From Mycobacterium sp. NBC_00419 (GTDB taxonomy: Bacteria > Actinomycetota > Actinomycetes > Mycobacteriales > Mycobacteriaceae), in assembly GCF_036023875.1 (NCBI RefSeq), contig NZ_CP107931.1, positions 3,038,001 to 3,102,000 of the forward strand: 64,000 bases of DNA. Direction: 5' to 3'. Made by a program: the position numbers and the translations under genes. The notes under the pieces were generated by a model that saw only the letters and a list, made by a program, of their open reading frames with translations, did no database searches and was not told where the DNA came from. This document shows, in pieces, positions 1 to 8,464 of this stretch (position 1 is the first letter of the stretch; the number at the start of each line of letters is the position of its first letter).

Positions 1-2
1 CG

Positions 3-974
3 TCGAACGACAAACCGCACGCCTGGGTCGAGGACGAGGTGACGTTCGAGGCCGACGGACTGACCCTGCACGGCACCTACCGTCATCAGCACGGCGGCGG
101 GCAAGCACCGGCGGCGCTGCTGATCTCCGAGAGCGGCCGCACCGACCGCAACGGCGACAACAACGTCGCTGGTCCGATCGGCAACATGCGCCAACTCGCC
201 GAGTACCTCTCCGACCACGGGGTGGCCTCGCTGCGCTACGACAAGGTCGGCACCGGGCAAACGGGTCTGGGTCCCTACGCCGGCCGCGCCGCCGACGTAG
301 GCAGTGCGATCTACACCGGTGGTGCCAAGGCCGCGGTGCGGTTCCTGGCCGGCCAATCCGGAACCGACAAGAACCGCATCTCGGTCTACGGCCTCGGCGA
401 GGGCACCGTTCATGCGATGTCGGTGGCCGACGACACCTCCGACGGCGCCCCCAAGATCCACTCGCTGGGCCTTCTCCAACCGCTCGGCGGCCGCTACCTG
501 GATCTGATCACCGATCGCGTCAACGGCGATATGGCCGCTGCGGTCAAGAGCGGCCAGAAGAACCAGCAGCAGGCCGACCAGGTCACCGCCGAGTGGAACG
601 CGGCGGTCAACCAGGCCCGCACCGCGGGCACCGTCCCGGCGAAGCTGCCCGAGGGTCTGAGCGCAATTCTCAACCCCGGCAACGTCAAAGCGGTCGTGGA
701 GGCCGACGCCATCGACCCCCTGGCCCTGGCCGCGCGGATTCCCGCCGGCACGCCGGTGTTGCTGACCTGTTCGGACTCCGACGCCCAGGCCAACTGCGCG
801 GACATGCAACCGCTCGCCAGCGCACTGGCCCGCACCGCGCTGCAGTTCGTCCAACTCAAGGGCGTCAACCACGTCCTGCGCGACGACCCCACCGACAACG
901 TCGGCAACTACGCCAAGGGCGGACCGCTCTCGGCGCAGCTGACGGCGGCGCTCGACCAGTTCGTCACCAAGTAG
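3..974 (+). CDS. Alpha/beta hydrolase-fold protein, 5' partial, probable pseudoenzyme
   Basis: The reading frame is open to the window edge and reads sensibly before the GTG at 39, so the true start and any signal peptide lie upstream. The visible part has the order of a serine-hydrolase fold: an N-terminal strand region (LHGTYRHQ), an oxyanion segment (LLISESGRTDRNGDNN), and a conserved RYDKVGTGQTG stretch. The nucleophile elbow is followed by a cap region and a late His (GVNHVLRDD). The elbow reads G-L-G-E-G, where the family has G-x-S-x-G (often GHSEG). The codon is GGC, one base from AGC, so the catalytic serine is absent. The late Asp (CSDSDAQ) and His are still present. It may be a binding protein or a decaying enzyme; substrate unknown. 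Confidence 0.75.
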   Translation, partial: SNDKPHAWVEDEVTFEADGLTLHGTYRHQHGGGQAPAALLISESGRTDRNGDNNVAGPIGNMRQLAEYLSDHGVASLRYDKVGTGQTGLGPYAGRAADVGSAIYTGGAKAAVRFLAGQSGTDKNRISVYGLGEGTVHAMSVADDTSDGAPKIHSLGLLQPLGGRYLDLITDRVNGDMAAAVKSGQKNQQQADQVTAEWNAAVNQARTAGTVPAKLPEGLSAILNPGNVKAVVEADAIDPLALAARIPAGTPVLLTCSDSDAQANCADMQPLASALARTALQFVQLKGVNHVLRDDPTDNVGNYAKGGPLSAQLTAALDQFVTK

Positions 975-1089
975 CCGACTAGTGTTGGCCTGTGGACGAA
1001 TTCCGGTCTGGGGAGCACTGCTCAGAGTGCCCGGTGTACGCGGCGCCACCGACGCGCACCCGTCGTAGTACCGGCCTAGGTTCTCTGTC

Positions 1090-1839
1090 ATGACCGAAGA
1101 CAAGATGCTCGCCCGGATCGCCGCTCTGCTGCGCCAGGCCGAAGGCACCGACAACGCCCACGAGGCCGAGGCGTTCATGGCCGCCGCCCAGCGGCTGGCC
1201 ACCGCCACCTCGATCGATCTCGCTGTGGCACGCTCACATTCGGCATCCCGGACTGCTGCGCAGGTGCCCACCCAGCGGACCATCACCATCGGCGAGCCCG
1301 GTACCAAGGGCCTGCGCACCTACGTACAACTGTTCGCCGGAATCGCCGCCGCCAACGACGTGCGCTGCGACGTCGCCTCGAACTCGACCTTCGTCTACGC
1401 CTACGGCTTCCCGGAGGATATCGACGCCAGCCACGCCCTCTACGCCAGCCTGGTCGTGCAGATGGTCCGCTCGTGTGACGCCTACCTGTCCACCGGTGCG
1501 CACCGGCCGACGCCGACGATCACCGCCCGGCTGAACTTCCAGCTCGCTTTCGGGGCCCGGGTGGGCCGGCGGCTGGCCGAGGCCCGCGAGGACGCCACGC
1601 GTGAGGCCACCAAGGATCGCAGGACCGCACCGGGAACCGCACTTGCGTTGCGCAACAAAGAGGTCGAGCTCCATGACCACTACCGGCAGACCTCCAAGGC
1701 GCGTGGTACCTGGCAGGCCAGCCGGGCCACAGCCGGCTATTCGTCGTCGGCACGGCGGGCCGGTGACAAAGCCGGGCGGCAGGCGCGGCTCGGCTCCAGT
1801 CCCGAACTGCCGGGGCTACGGTCCCGGCTGCGGCGGTGA
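1090..1839 (+). CDS. DUF2786 domain-containing protein (Rv0184-like)
   Basis: A 249-residue soluble protein of unknown function. The first ~45 residues (KMLARIAALLRQAEGT, HEAEAFMAAAQRLAT) match the DUF2786 N-terminal helix pair. The middle is a mixed alpha/beta region and the C-terminal ~70 residues are basic and Arg/Ala-rich, which suggests nucleic-acid or polyanion contact (inference). The stop overlaps the GTG of the next gene (GTGA), so the two are almost certainly co-translated. The same pair is adjacent in M. tuberculosis (Rv0184-Rv0185). No signal peptide or membrane segment is seen. Confidence 0.85.
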   Translation: MTEDKMLARIAALLRQAEGTDNAHEAEAFMAAAQRLATATSIDLAVARSHSASRTAAQVPTQRTITIGEPGTKGLRTYVQLFAGIAAANDVRCDVASNSTFVYAYGFPEDIDASHALYASLVVQMVRSCDAYLSTGAHRPTPTITARLNFQLAFGARVGRRLAEAREDATREATKDRRTAPGTALALRNKEVELHDHYRQTSKARGTWQASRATAGYSSSARRAGDKAGRQARLGSSPELPGLRSRLRR

Positions 1840-2336
1840 GCGCGCGCGACAGTCAGCGCGCCCTCGTCTACGCGGCCGAGGACTTCGTCCGAACGCTCTT
1901 TGATCGCGCAGCCCAACATCATTCGCCCACCATCGACTTCTTCGGCACCCAGCTGACCCTGCCGCCGGAGGCAAAGTTCGGGTCGATGGAATCGGTGCAG
2001 CGTTACGTCGACGACGTCCTCGCCCTGCCGGGGGTGACAGCCCGCTGGCCCCAGCCGGAACCGCTGCGGGTGCGGCCACGCCGGGCCGCTACGGCGGCCC
2101 ACTACGAAAGGCGCGACGGCACAGCCACAATCGCCGTCCCGGATCGCAGCACCGCAGACTGGGCGATGCGCGAGCTGGTGCTGCTGCACGAGATCGCCCA
2201 CCACCTCGACGGCAGCGGCGGACCCGCTCATGGGCCGGGGTTCGTCGCGACGTTCTGCGAACTGGCGGCAGTGGTGATGGGTCCGGAGGTGGGCCACGTG
2301 CTGCGCGTCGTCTACGCCAAAGAGGGCGTGCGGTAG
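1836..2336 (+). CDS. TIGR04338-family putative metallohydrolase (Rv0185-like)
   Basis: A 166-residue protein carrying a zincin-type motif, LLHEIAHHLDG (about residues 110-120), followed by AHGPGF. This gives a plausible HExxH plus third-His metal site. This matches the actinobacterial family annotated as putative metallohydrolase TIGR04338; no substrate is known. There is no signal peptide, so it is probably cytoplasmic. The GTG start overlaps the TGA of the DUF2786 gene, implying translational coupling. The length agrees with the M. tuberculosis counterpart (169 aa as remembered). Confidence 0.85.
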   Translation: MSARDSQRALVYAAEDFVRTLFDRAAQHHSPTIDFFGTQLTLPPEAKFGSMESVQRYVDDVLALPGVTARWPQPEPLRVRPRRAATAAHYERRDGTATIAVPDRSTADWAMRELVLLHEIAHHLDGSGGPAHGPGFVATFCELAAVVMGPEVGHVLRVVYAKEGVR

Positions 2337-2364
2337 CGCCGAGGCCAACGGTTACGCTGCGGCG

Positions 2365-3030
2365 GTGAGCACAACGATCGGCCCTGATGACTGGCAGCCC
2401 GTGGACGAGCTGCTGGACCGCGCACTCCTCGACGACGATGCGGCCCTGGCTGCGGCATTGGCCGACTCGACTGCCGCCGGCCTGCCCGCGATCGAGGTGT
2501 CCCCGCAGACGGCGCACCTGCTCTACCTGCTGGTCCGGATCAGCGGAGCGCGCCGGGTCCTCGAGATCGGGACCCTCGGCGGCTACAGCACCATCTGCCT
2601 GGCCCGCGGCGTCGGGTCCGAGGGCAGCGTGACCACCCTGGAGTACGAACCCCGCCATGCCGAGGTCGCTCGCCGCAACCTCGAGCGGGCCGGGGTGGCC
2701 GACCGGGTGGAGATCGTCGTCGGTGCGGCGCTCGACTCCCTGCCCGGCCTGACCGGTGACTTCGACCTCGTCTTCATCGACGCCGACAAAGAGAACAACA
2801 GCGCCTACGTCCAGTGGGCCGTCGACCTCGGCCGCCCGGGCACCGTCATCGTCGTCGACAACGTCGTGCGCAATGGCCGCATCCTCAGCCCGGCAGCCGA
2901 CGATCTGCAGGCCCGCGCGGTGCGCGACATGCTCGAAATGATGGGCAAGCACCCGCACCTGGACACCGCCGCCATCCAGACCGTGGGCCTCAAAGGCTGG
3001 GACGGCTTCGCCGTCGCCCTGGTGAAATAG
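2365..3030 (+). CDS. Class I SAM-dependent O-methyltransferase (Rv0187-like)
   Basis: A 221-residue O-methyltransferase of the catechol/caffeoyl-CoA type (Methyltransf_3). Motif I is VLEIGTLGGYSTICLARGV (about residues 58-76), followed by the acidic ribose-binding loop TTLEYEPRH. The metal-binding strand is LVFIDADKENN, with VVDNVVRNG after it. These are the divalent-metal and SAM sites of the family; the acceptor is unknown. Start is GTG, 28 bases after the previous stop, so it probably belongs to the same transcript. Length equals the M. tuberculosis homologue. Confidence 0.9.
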   Translation: MSTTIGPDDWQPVDELLDRALLDDDAALAAALADSTAAGLPAIEVSPQTAHLLYLLVRISGARRVLEIGTLGGYSTICLARGVGSEGSVTTLEYEPRHAEVARRNLERAGVADRVEIVVGAALDSLPGLTGDFDLVFIDADKENNSAYVQWAVDLGRPGTVIVVDNVVRNGRILSPAADDLQARAVRDMLEMMGKHPHLDTAAIQTVGLKGWDGFAVALVK

Positions 3031-3113
3031 CGCGTCAGGCCACGAATGTGCGTACCCATACGCGGTCGGCGGCGTGTCGCGGATGAAACCGCACAATCGG
3101 GCGATAGCGCGGC

Positions 3114-5348
3114 TTAACCGGCCCGGGACACCTCGACAGGCAGTGCGTTGAGCACCGCGGTGCCCGACAGCGGATCCAGCAGGGTGCCGTCGTTGAGGCT
3201 GTTGACGTTGACGCCTGGCGACTGCGCCGCCACCGACAGGCGGGTGCCGGGTTCGGTGTGACCCCAGCCGTGCGGCAGTGACACCACGCCGGGGCGGATC
3301 GTGTCGGTGATCTCCACCGGGACCTCGAGCTTGCCGCCCGGACCGGTCACCACCGCGATGTCGTCCAACCCGAGCCGCGCGGCGTCGTCGGGATGGATCT
3401 GCAGGGTGCAGCGATTGGTGCCGCCCGCCAGCGCGGGCAGGTTGTGCATCCAGCTGTTGTTGGAGCGCAGGTGACGGCGACCGATCAGCAGCAGACCCGG
3501 CTCCACGCTCAGCGAGGCGTGCAGCCGCGGAACATCCGACAGTATCTGCTCGGGGGCTAATTCGATTGTGCCCGAGGCAGTTCGAAGCACTTCCGGGATT
3601 CGCGGAGTGAGTGCACCGAGGTCGACGCCGTGCGGGGTGTCCTTGAGTTTCTGCAAGGTCAGGCCGTCGGGCTTGGCGCCGAACCCGTCGCCGAACGGGC
3701 CGAGCCGCAACATCATGTCGAGGCGGCGCTCGTAGCCGGGGCCATCGGGCAGCATCGCCGCCAGCTCCTCGGCCGAGCGGCCGGCCACCGGTGAGGCGGG
3801 GTCGGCGACCTCCTTGCCCAGCGTCGAGCCGATCACCTGGTCGTCGACCAGTGCCGGGTCGGTCGTGGGACCCATGCCGAGCACGATCAAGGCCAGCCGG
3901 GCCAGGATCTCGCACTCGTCGGGCCTGCCGTCCTCCAGCGGGAACACCGGCGGGGAGTAGCGGGCGTTGTTGCGCACCACCGCCCCACTCAGTGCCACGT
4001 CGAAGTGGGCTGCGCGGGTGGGCGGTGGGGGCGGCAGGATGACGTCGGCGTGCCGGGTCGTCTCGTTGAGATACGGATCCACCGACAGCATGAAGTCGAC
4101 CTTGTCGAGGGCCTCGCTCAGCCGGGCGCCGTCCGGCGCCGACAGCACGGGGTTGCCCGCGATGGTGACGACGGCGCGGACCTGGCCGTCGCCGGGTGTC
4201 TCGATCTCCTCGGCCATCGCGACGGTCGGCATCTCGGATAACACCTCGGGATGGCCGGAAACCCTGCTGTGCCAACGCCCCGTTGCGAAGCCGCGCCCAG
4301 GCCGGGGCGGGCGCGGTGCCGAGCCGATCGGTGGGCTGGCGAACATGACCCCGCCGGCCCGGTCCAGATTGCCGGTCAGGATGTTGACGACGTCGACCAG
4401 CCAGCTCGTCACGGTGCCGAACTCGACGGTGGATGTGCCGATGCGGCCGTACACCGCCGCACTCGAGGCGGCGGCGAGTTCGCGCGCCAGCGTGCGGATC
4501 TCCTCGGCGGCAACACCGCAATGCTCGGCGACCGCATCCGGCGGGAAGTCCACCGCTGCGGCGCGGACCTGTTCGACACCGGTCACGTACTGGGCCAGCC
4601 GGCCGAGGTCAACCAGGTCCTCGTCGAAGAGCACGTTGACGATCGCGAACAGCAGCGCCGCGTCGGTGCCCGGGCGCACGGCGAGGTGCCGGTCGGCCAG
4701 TTCGGCGGTTCGGGTGCGGGACGGGTCGATCACCACCAGGCGTCCGCCGCGCTTGCGCAAGGCCTTGAGCTTTCCGGGGAAGTCGGCGGCGGTGGCCAGA
4801 GAGCCGTTGGATACCAACGGGTTTCCACCCATGATGACCAGATAGTCGGTCCGGTCGAGATCGGGAATCGTGAATGCCAGGGGGTTGCCGAAGAGGTATC
4901 CGCAGGAAACGTGTTTGGGCATCTGGTCCAGCGTGCTGGCCGAGTAGACGTGCCGGGTGCCCAGCGACTTGACGACTGCGGGACCGTAGAGCGAACCGGC
5001 GATGGTGTGCGCGTTGGGATTACCGAGATACACCGCCACCGACGACCCGCCGGTGCCGGCGATGACCCGTTGCAGACCTTCGGCGGCGGCGGCGAACGCC
5101 TCGTCCCAGGACGTCTTGACCAGTTCGCCGTCCCTGCGCACCAGTGGCGTGGTCAGCCGGTCGGGGTCGTTGTCCAGTTCCGGAAAGCTGGCCCCTTTGG
5201 GGCAGATGAAACCGTGGCTGAAGACGTCGTCTCGGTCGCCGCGGGCGGAGTCGATCCGTCCCGCGTCGTCGTCGATGGTCAGGACCAACCCGCAGGTGGC
5301 CTCACAGATCGGGCAGATACGCAATGCGGTGCGGCTCACGCACGCCAC
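3114..5348 (-). CDS. Molybdopterin-dependent oxidoreductase (Rv0197-like)
   Basis: A 744-residue protein of the DMSO reductase/formate dehydrogenase superfamily. The N-terminus has the [4Fe-4S] pattern CPICEATC followed by FICPKGAS (residues ~13-50). Further on come molybdopterin-binding segments (NPNAHTIAGS, VIMGGNPLVSNGS, VIDPSRTRTAELAD). The C-terminal cofactor-binding domain includes LPHGWGHTEPG and VNVNSLNDGTLLDPLSGT. No Tat signal is visible, so it is predicted cytoplasmic. It stands alone without obvious electron-transfer subunits; partner and substrate are unknown. The gene is convergent with the O-methyltransferase. Confidence 0.9.
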   Translation of the reverse strand: MACVSRTALRICPICEATCGLVLTIDDDAGRIDSARGDRDDVFSHGFICPKGASFPELDNDPDRLTTPLVRRDGELVKTSWDEAFAAAAEGLQRVIAGTGGSSVAVYLGNPNAHTIAGSLYGPAVVKSLGTRHVYSASTLDQMPKHVSCGYLFGNPLAFTIPDLDRTDYLVIMGGNPLVSNGSLATAADFPGKLKALRKRGGRLVVIDPSRTRTAELADRHLAVRPGTDAALLFAIVNVLFDEDLVDLGRLAQYVTGVEQVRAAAVDFPPDAVAEHCGVAAEEIRTLARELAAASSAAVYGRIGTSTVEFGTVTSWLVDVVNILTGNLDRAGGVMFASPPIGSAPRPPRPGRGFATGRWHSRVSGHPEVLSEMPTVAMAEEIETPGDGQVRAVVTIAGNPVLSAPDGARLSEALDKVDFMLSVDPYLNETTRHADVILPPPPPTRAAHFDVALSGAVVRNNARYSPPVFPLEDGRPDECEILARLALIVLGMGPTTDPALVDDQVIGSTLGKEVADPASPVAGRSAEELAAMLPDGPGYERRLDMMLRLGPFGDGFGAKPDGLTLQKLKDTPHGVDLGALTPRIPEVLRTASGTIELAPEQILSDVPRLHASLSVEPGLLLIGRRHLRSNNSWMHNLPALAGGTNRCTLQIHPDDAARLGLDDIAVVTGPGGKLEVPVEITDTIRPGVVSLPHGWGHTEPGTRLSVAAQSPGVNVNSLNDGTLLDPLSGTAVLNALPVEVSRAG

Positions 5349-5384
5349 TCTGCCCCCGCCCGAGACCCGCTGGCAAGCCCGGGG

Positions 5385-6146
5385 TCAGCCCACCCAGGCC
5401 GGTGACTCCAGCGCCTGGCGCAGGGCGGCCACGATCCTGCTCTGATGGGCCAGGAAACGATCGGTCGGGGCCGGCACCGAGATGGCGACGATGTTGCCGC
5501 CGGCAGCGCGGGCGGCCACACCGGCCGCCGAGATGCCCTCGGTGTGCTCGTCGCGGTCGAAGGCGATGCCGCTGATGCGGACCTCGTCGACCTCGGTGCG
5601 CAATCGTGTCCGGCGGTCGGCCGGCAGCGGGTCCAGCAGCTGGTCGAGTTCGGCATCGTCGAGCAGCGCCATCGCCGCCTTGCCGTTGGCGGTGTCCAAC
5701 AGCGGGAATCGGGCACCGACCGCGGAGACCGCGCGTAAGCGGTGCGCCGACTCGATCTGGTCGATGAACAGCATCTGCCCGCCGCGGAACAGCGAGAGAT
5801 CCACGGTCTCGCCGGTCTCCTCGGCCACCCGCTCCACGGTCGGCCTGAAGGTTGTGGTGATGTGGGCGGCGTTCGCACTGGCCAGGCCGAGTAGACGCTC
5901 GCCCAGGATGATCCGCCCGTCGTCGTCGACCGCGGCGAACCCGACCTCCGTCAACCCGACCAGCAACCGGCGGGTGGTGGACTTGGCCAGGCCGAGCCGG
6001 CTGTGCAGGTCGACAAGCCGCAGCCGGCCGGGTGCCGTCGCGATCTCGTCGAGTGCGGCGGCAGCACGGCGGAGAACCTGGATGCCATCGTCGCGGGCAG
6101 TGGCGGCCCGGCCGTCACGGACAGCGGACGCCTCGGCATCGGCCAT
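5385..6146 (-). CDS. IclR-family transcriptional regulator
   Basis: About 253 residues from the ATG chosen because GGAAGG sits ~8 bases before it; an in-frame extension to 6215 has no such site. An N-terminal winged helix (VDLHSRLGLAKSTTRRLLVGL) is followed by an IclR effector domain (TVDLSLFRGGQMLFIDQIES, DTANGKAAMALLDD). It is divergent from the flavin oxidase/PhlG-like operon with a 94-base gap, so it is the likely regulator of that operon, responding to a pathway intermediate (inference). Confidence 0.88.
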   Translation of the reverse strand: MADAEASAVRDGRAATARDDGIQVLRRAAAALDEIATAPGRLRLVDLHSRLGLAKSTTRRLLVGLTEVGFAAVDDDGRIILGERLLGLASANAAHITTTFRPTVERVAEETGETVDLSLFRGGQMLFIDQIESAHRLRAVSAVGARFPLLDTANGKAAMALLDDAELDQLLDPLPADRRTRLRTEVDEVRISGIAFDRDEHTEGISAAGVAARAAGGNIVAISVPAPTDRFLAHQSRIVAALRQALESPAWVG

Positions 6147-6240
6147 CTGCGGTCCCTTCCCTATTGCTTCACTTCCGCGGTATCGTGCCGCATAACGGAT
6201 CGTACAGGTTCGCATTCCGAATCACGAGGGAGAGGGTCGG

Positions 6241-7581
6241 GTGAGTTCACTACCTGAAGGACGGCATTTCTTCCGTGGCGACGACGGCTACGAGACGGCG
6301 CGCAGCGCCACGGTCTGGAACGCCCGCACGCCGCAGCGCTACCCCGACGTCGTCGTGCAGGCGGTCGATGCGGACGACGTGGTCGCGACCGTGCGCTACG
6401 CCAAGGCCAACGGGCACAAGATCGGGGTTCGCTCCGGCGGCCACAGCTGGGCCGGCAACCACGTCCGCGACGGCGGGGTGCTGCTGGATGTCAGCAGGCT
6501 CGAGGACTCGGAGGTAGACGCCGACACCAGGCGCGCCGTCGTCGGTCCGGGTAAAGGCGGCAGCATCCTGGCCGCCGAACTCGAGGAACTGGGCCTGTTC
6601 TTCCCGGCCGGGCACTGCAAGGGCGTACGGATCGGCGGATACCTGCTGCAGGGCGGCTACGGGTGGAACAGCAGGGTGTGGGGACCGGCATGCGAGAGCG
6701 TCCTGGGCCTCGACGTGGTGACCGCTGACGGCGAGAAGATCTATATCGATGCCGACAATCACGCTGACTTATATTGGGCAGCAAGGGGTTCGGGTCCAGG
6801 ATTCTTCGCGGTCGTGACCGCTTTCCACCTGAAGCTCTATCCCAAGCCGGCGGTCTGCGGCAACGCCATCTACGTCTACCCGACCGACTACATCGACGAG
6901 GTCTACACCTGGGCGCGATCCATCAGCGCCGAGGTGGATCGCCGGGTGGAATTCCAGATGCTGGCGTCAAGGGAGATACCCGCGCTCGGGCTGACGACTC
7001 CCGGCATCACCGTGGTCGGGCCGGTGTTCGCCGACACCGAGAAGGACGCGATCGAGGCGCTCGCGATTCTCGAGACGTGCCCGGTGCGCGACAAGGCGAT
7101 CCTCGCAGTGCCCTATGCCCCAATCGATCTGGCCACCGCCTACGAGGGGGTGATGACCAACTACCCGACCGGGTACCGGTACGCCACCGACAACATGTGG
7201 ACCTCGGCCCCGGCCGAAGACCTGCTCCCGGGTATCCGCCGCATCTTCGAGACGATGCCGCCGCATCCGGCCCACTTCCTCTGGCTGAACTGGGGTCCGT
7301 CACCGCAGCGCCAGGACATGGCTTACAGCCTCGAAGACGAGATCTACCTGGCCATCTACACCGTGTGGAAGGACGCCGCCGACGACGAGAAGTATTCGGA
7401 TTGGGCACGTTCCAACATGGCGAATATGGAGCACCTGCAGACCGGCGTGCAACTGGCCGACGAGAACCTGGGTGAGCGGCCCGCCAAGTTCGTCACCGAC
7501 GAGAACATGGCCAAGCTCGATCGGGTGCGCGCCGCCTACGACCCGGACGGACGTTTCCACAGTTGGATGGGAAGGGTCTGA
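6241..7581 (+). CDS. FAD-binding oxidoreductase, berberine-bridge (BBE) type
   Basis: A 446-residue PCMH-type flavoenzyme with a C-terminal BBE segment (AAYDPDGRFHSWMGRV). RSGGHSWAG places His68, and PAGHCKGVRIGGYLLQGGYG places Cys126. These are the two residues that attach FAD covalently (8-alpha-histidyl and 6-S-cysteinyl) in the bicovalent subgroup. Such enzymes oxidise alcohols, sugars or aromatic substrates with O2. GTG start. The stop overlaps the ATG of the next gene (TGATG), so both act together under the divergent IclR protein. Substrate unknown, possibly an acylated phenolic given the PhlG-like neighbour. Confidence 0.9.
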   Translation: MSSLPEGRHFFRGDDGYETARSATVWNARTPQRYPDVVVQAVDADDVVATVRYAKANGHKIGVRSGGHSWAGNHVRDGGVLLDVSRLEDSEVDADTRRAVVGPGKGGSILAAELEELGLFFPAGHCKGVRIGGYLLQGGYGWNSRVWGPACESVLGLDVVTADGEKIYIDADNHADLYWAARGSGPGFFAVVTAFHLKLYPKPAVCGNAIYVYPTDYIDEVYTWARSISAEVDRRVEFQMLASREIPALGLTTPGITVVGPVFADTEKDAIEALAILETCPVRDKAILAVPYAPIDLATAYEGVMTNYPTGYRYATDNMWTSAPAEDLLPGIRRIFETMPPHPAHFLWLNWGPSPQRQDMAYSLEDEIYLAIYTVWKDAADDEKYSDWARSNMANMEHLQTGVQLADENLGERPAKFVTDENMAKLDRVRAAYDPDGRFHSWMGRV

Positions 7582-8363
7582 TGGGCGCCACATACCTCGG
7601 CTATCGCCACGGTGACGCCGATACGCCATGGGGCTCGTTCTTCAACCCCGAGATGGCCCCGCTGCCGGCCCATATCGTGACCGCACTCGAGCACGGCCCG
7701 CAGGCGCAGGAGGTGTTGCTCGACTTCGATTCTGCCGCAACTGTTCTCGACGAAGGCTACCAGCAGACGGAGAACGGGTACGGCCATCTGCGCGACGGTG
7801 CACTGCACGTATCGGCGCTCACCGACATGCCCGGGGTGACCCCGGCGATGTGGTCGTGGTGGTTCGGCTGGCATGGAAGTGACTCGCGGCGCTACAAGCT
7901 GTGGCACCCGCGCGCTCATGTCTCGGCGCGCTGGGCCGACACCGGTCCCGACGGCAGCTACCTCGGCCGGACATCGCTGATCGAGGAGTACCTGGGCTCG
8001 GCATTCACCAAAGGCGCGATCGCCTTCGTCGAACCGGACCAGCTCGGGCTCGACCCCGCCCGGCTCGGGGACGGCATCGCGGTGTGTGCCCGGCTGGGGT
8101 CCTCCGACGTGCCGGTCGACATCGGCTGGTTCATCCACCACGTCCGTCCCACCGCCGAGGGCTCGGAGATGAGATCACGGTTCTGGATGGGCGGCCGGTA
8201 TGTGGCCCTGCGGGGCGGCAACCGCGTGACCGACCGGGCGATCCGGCCGGTCGCCGCGCGCCAGTTACCCGACGCACGGGATCTGATGGTGCACTGCGCC
8301 CAGGAGATGAACCACCTGGCCGGGTTCCTTCCCGCGATATACGAGCAGTTCGCGGTCCATTAG
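7581..8363 (+). CDS. DAPG hydrolase (PhlG)-family C-C bond hydrolase
   Basis: A 260-residue protein resembling the zinc-dependent phloretin/2,4-diacetylphloroglucinol hydrolase family. WWFGWHGSDSRRYKLWHP carries His98 and His109, with His113 nearby. A C-terminal HCAQEMNHLAGFLPAIYEQF segment carries Glu242. These fit the His/Glu metal cluster known in PhlG. The family cleaves a C-C bond between an aromatic ring and an acyl group. The ATG overlaps the stop of the flavin oxidase and AAGG lies just before it, so it is the second gene of a two-gene operon. Recognition is by motif and fold pattern, not search. Confidence 0.72.
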   Translation: MGATYLGYRHGDADTPWGSFFNPEMAPLPAHIVTALEHGPQAQEVLLDFDSAATVLDEGYQQTENGYGHLRDGALHVSALTDMPGVTPAMWSWWFGWHGSDSRRYKLWHPRAHVSARWADTGPDGSYLGRTSLIEEYLGSAFTKGAIAFVEPDQLGLDPARLGDGIAVCARLGSSDVPVDIGWFIHHVRPTAEGSEMRSRFWMGGRYVALRGGNRVTDRAIRPVAARQLPDARDLMVHCAQEMNHLAGFLPAIYEQFAVH

Positions 8364-8464
8364 TCACCACTTGCGACCCGCCGCGGCCAAATTGACCCGC
8401 CGGTAGGTACCGGGGGCTATGTTCCTGAGCAGAGCCTGAGAACGATGGCGTTAGGGGTCGGGAC

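Noticed and set aside
2089..4521. Long minus-strand frame of ~810 codons
   Set aside because: It runs opposite the O-methyltransferase and in another frame of the molybdopterin enzyme. Composition is Arg/Gly/Pro-rich without motifs, typical of antisense frames in high-GC DNA.
6147..6240. IclR operator TTCGCATTCCGAA
   Set aside because: Only 4-base arms and no second copy, so too weak to list.
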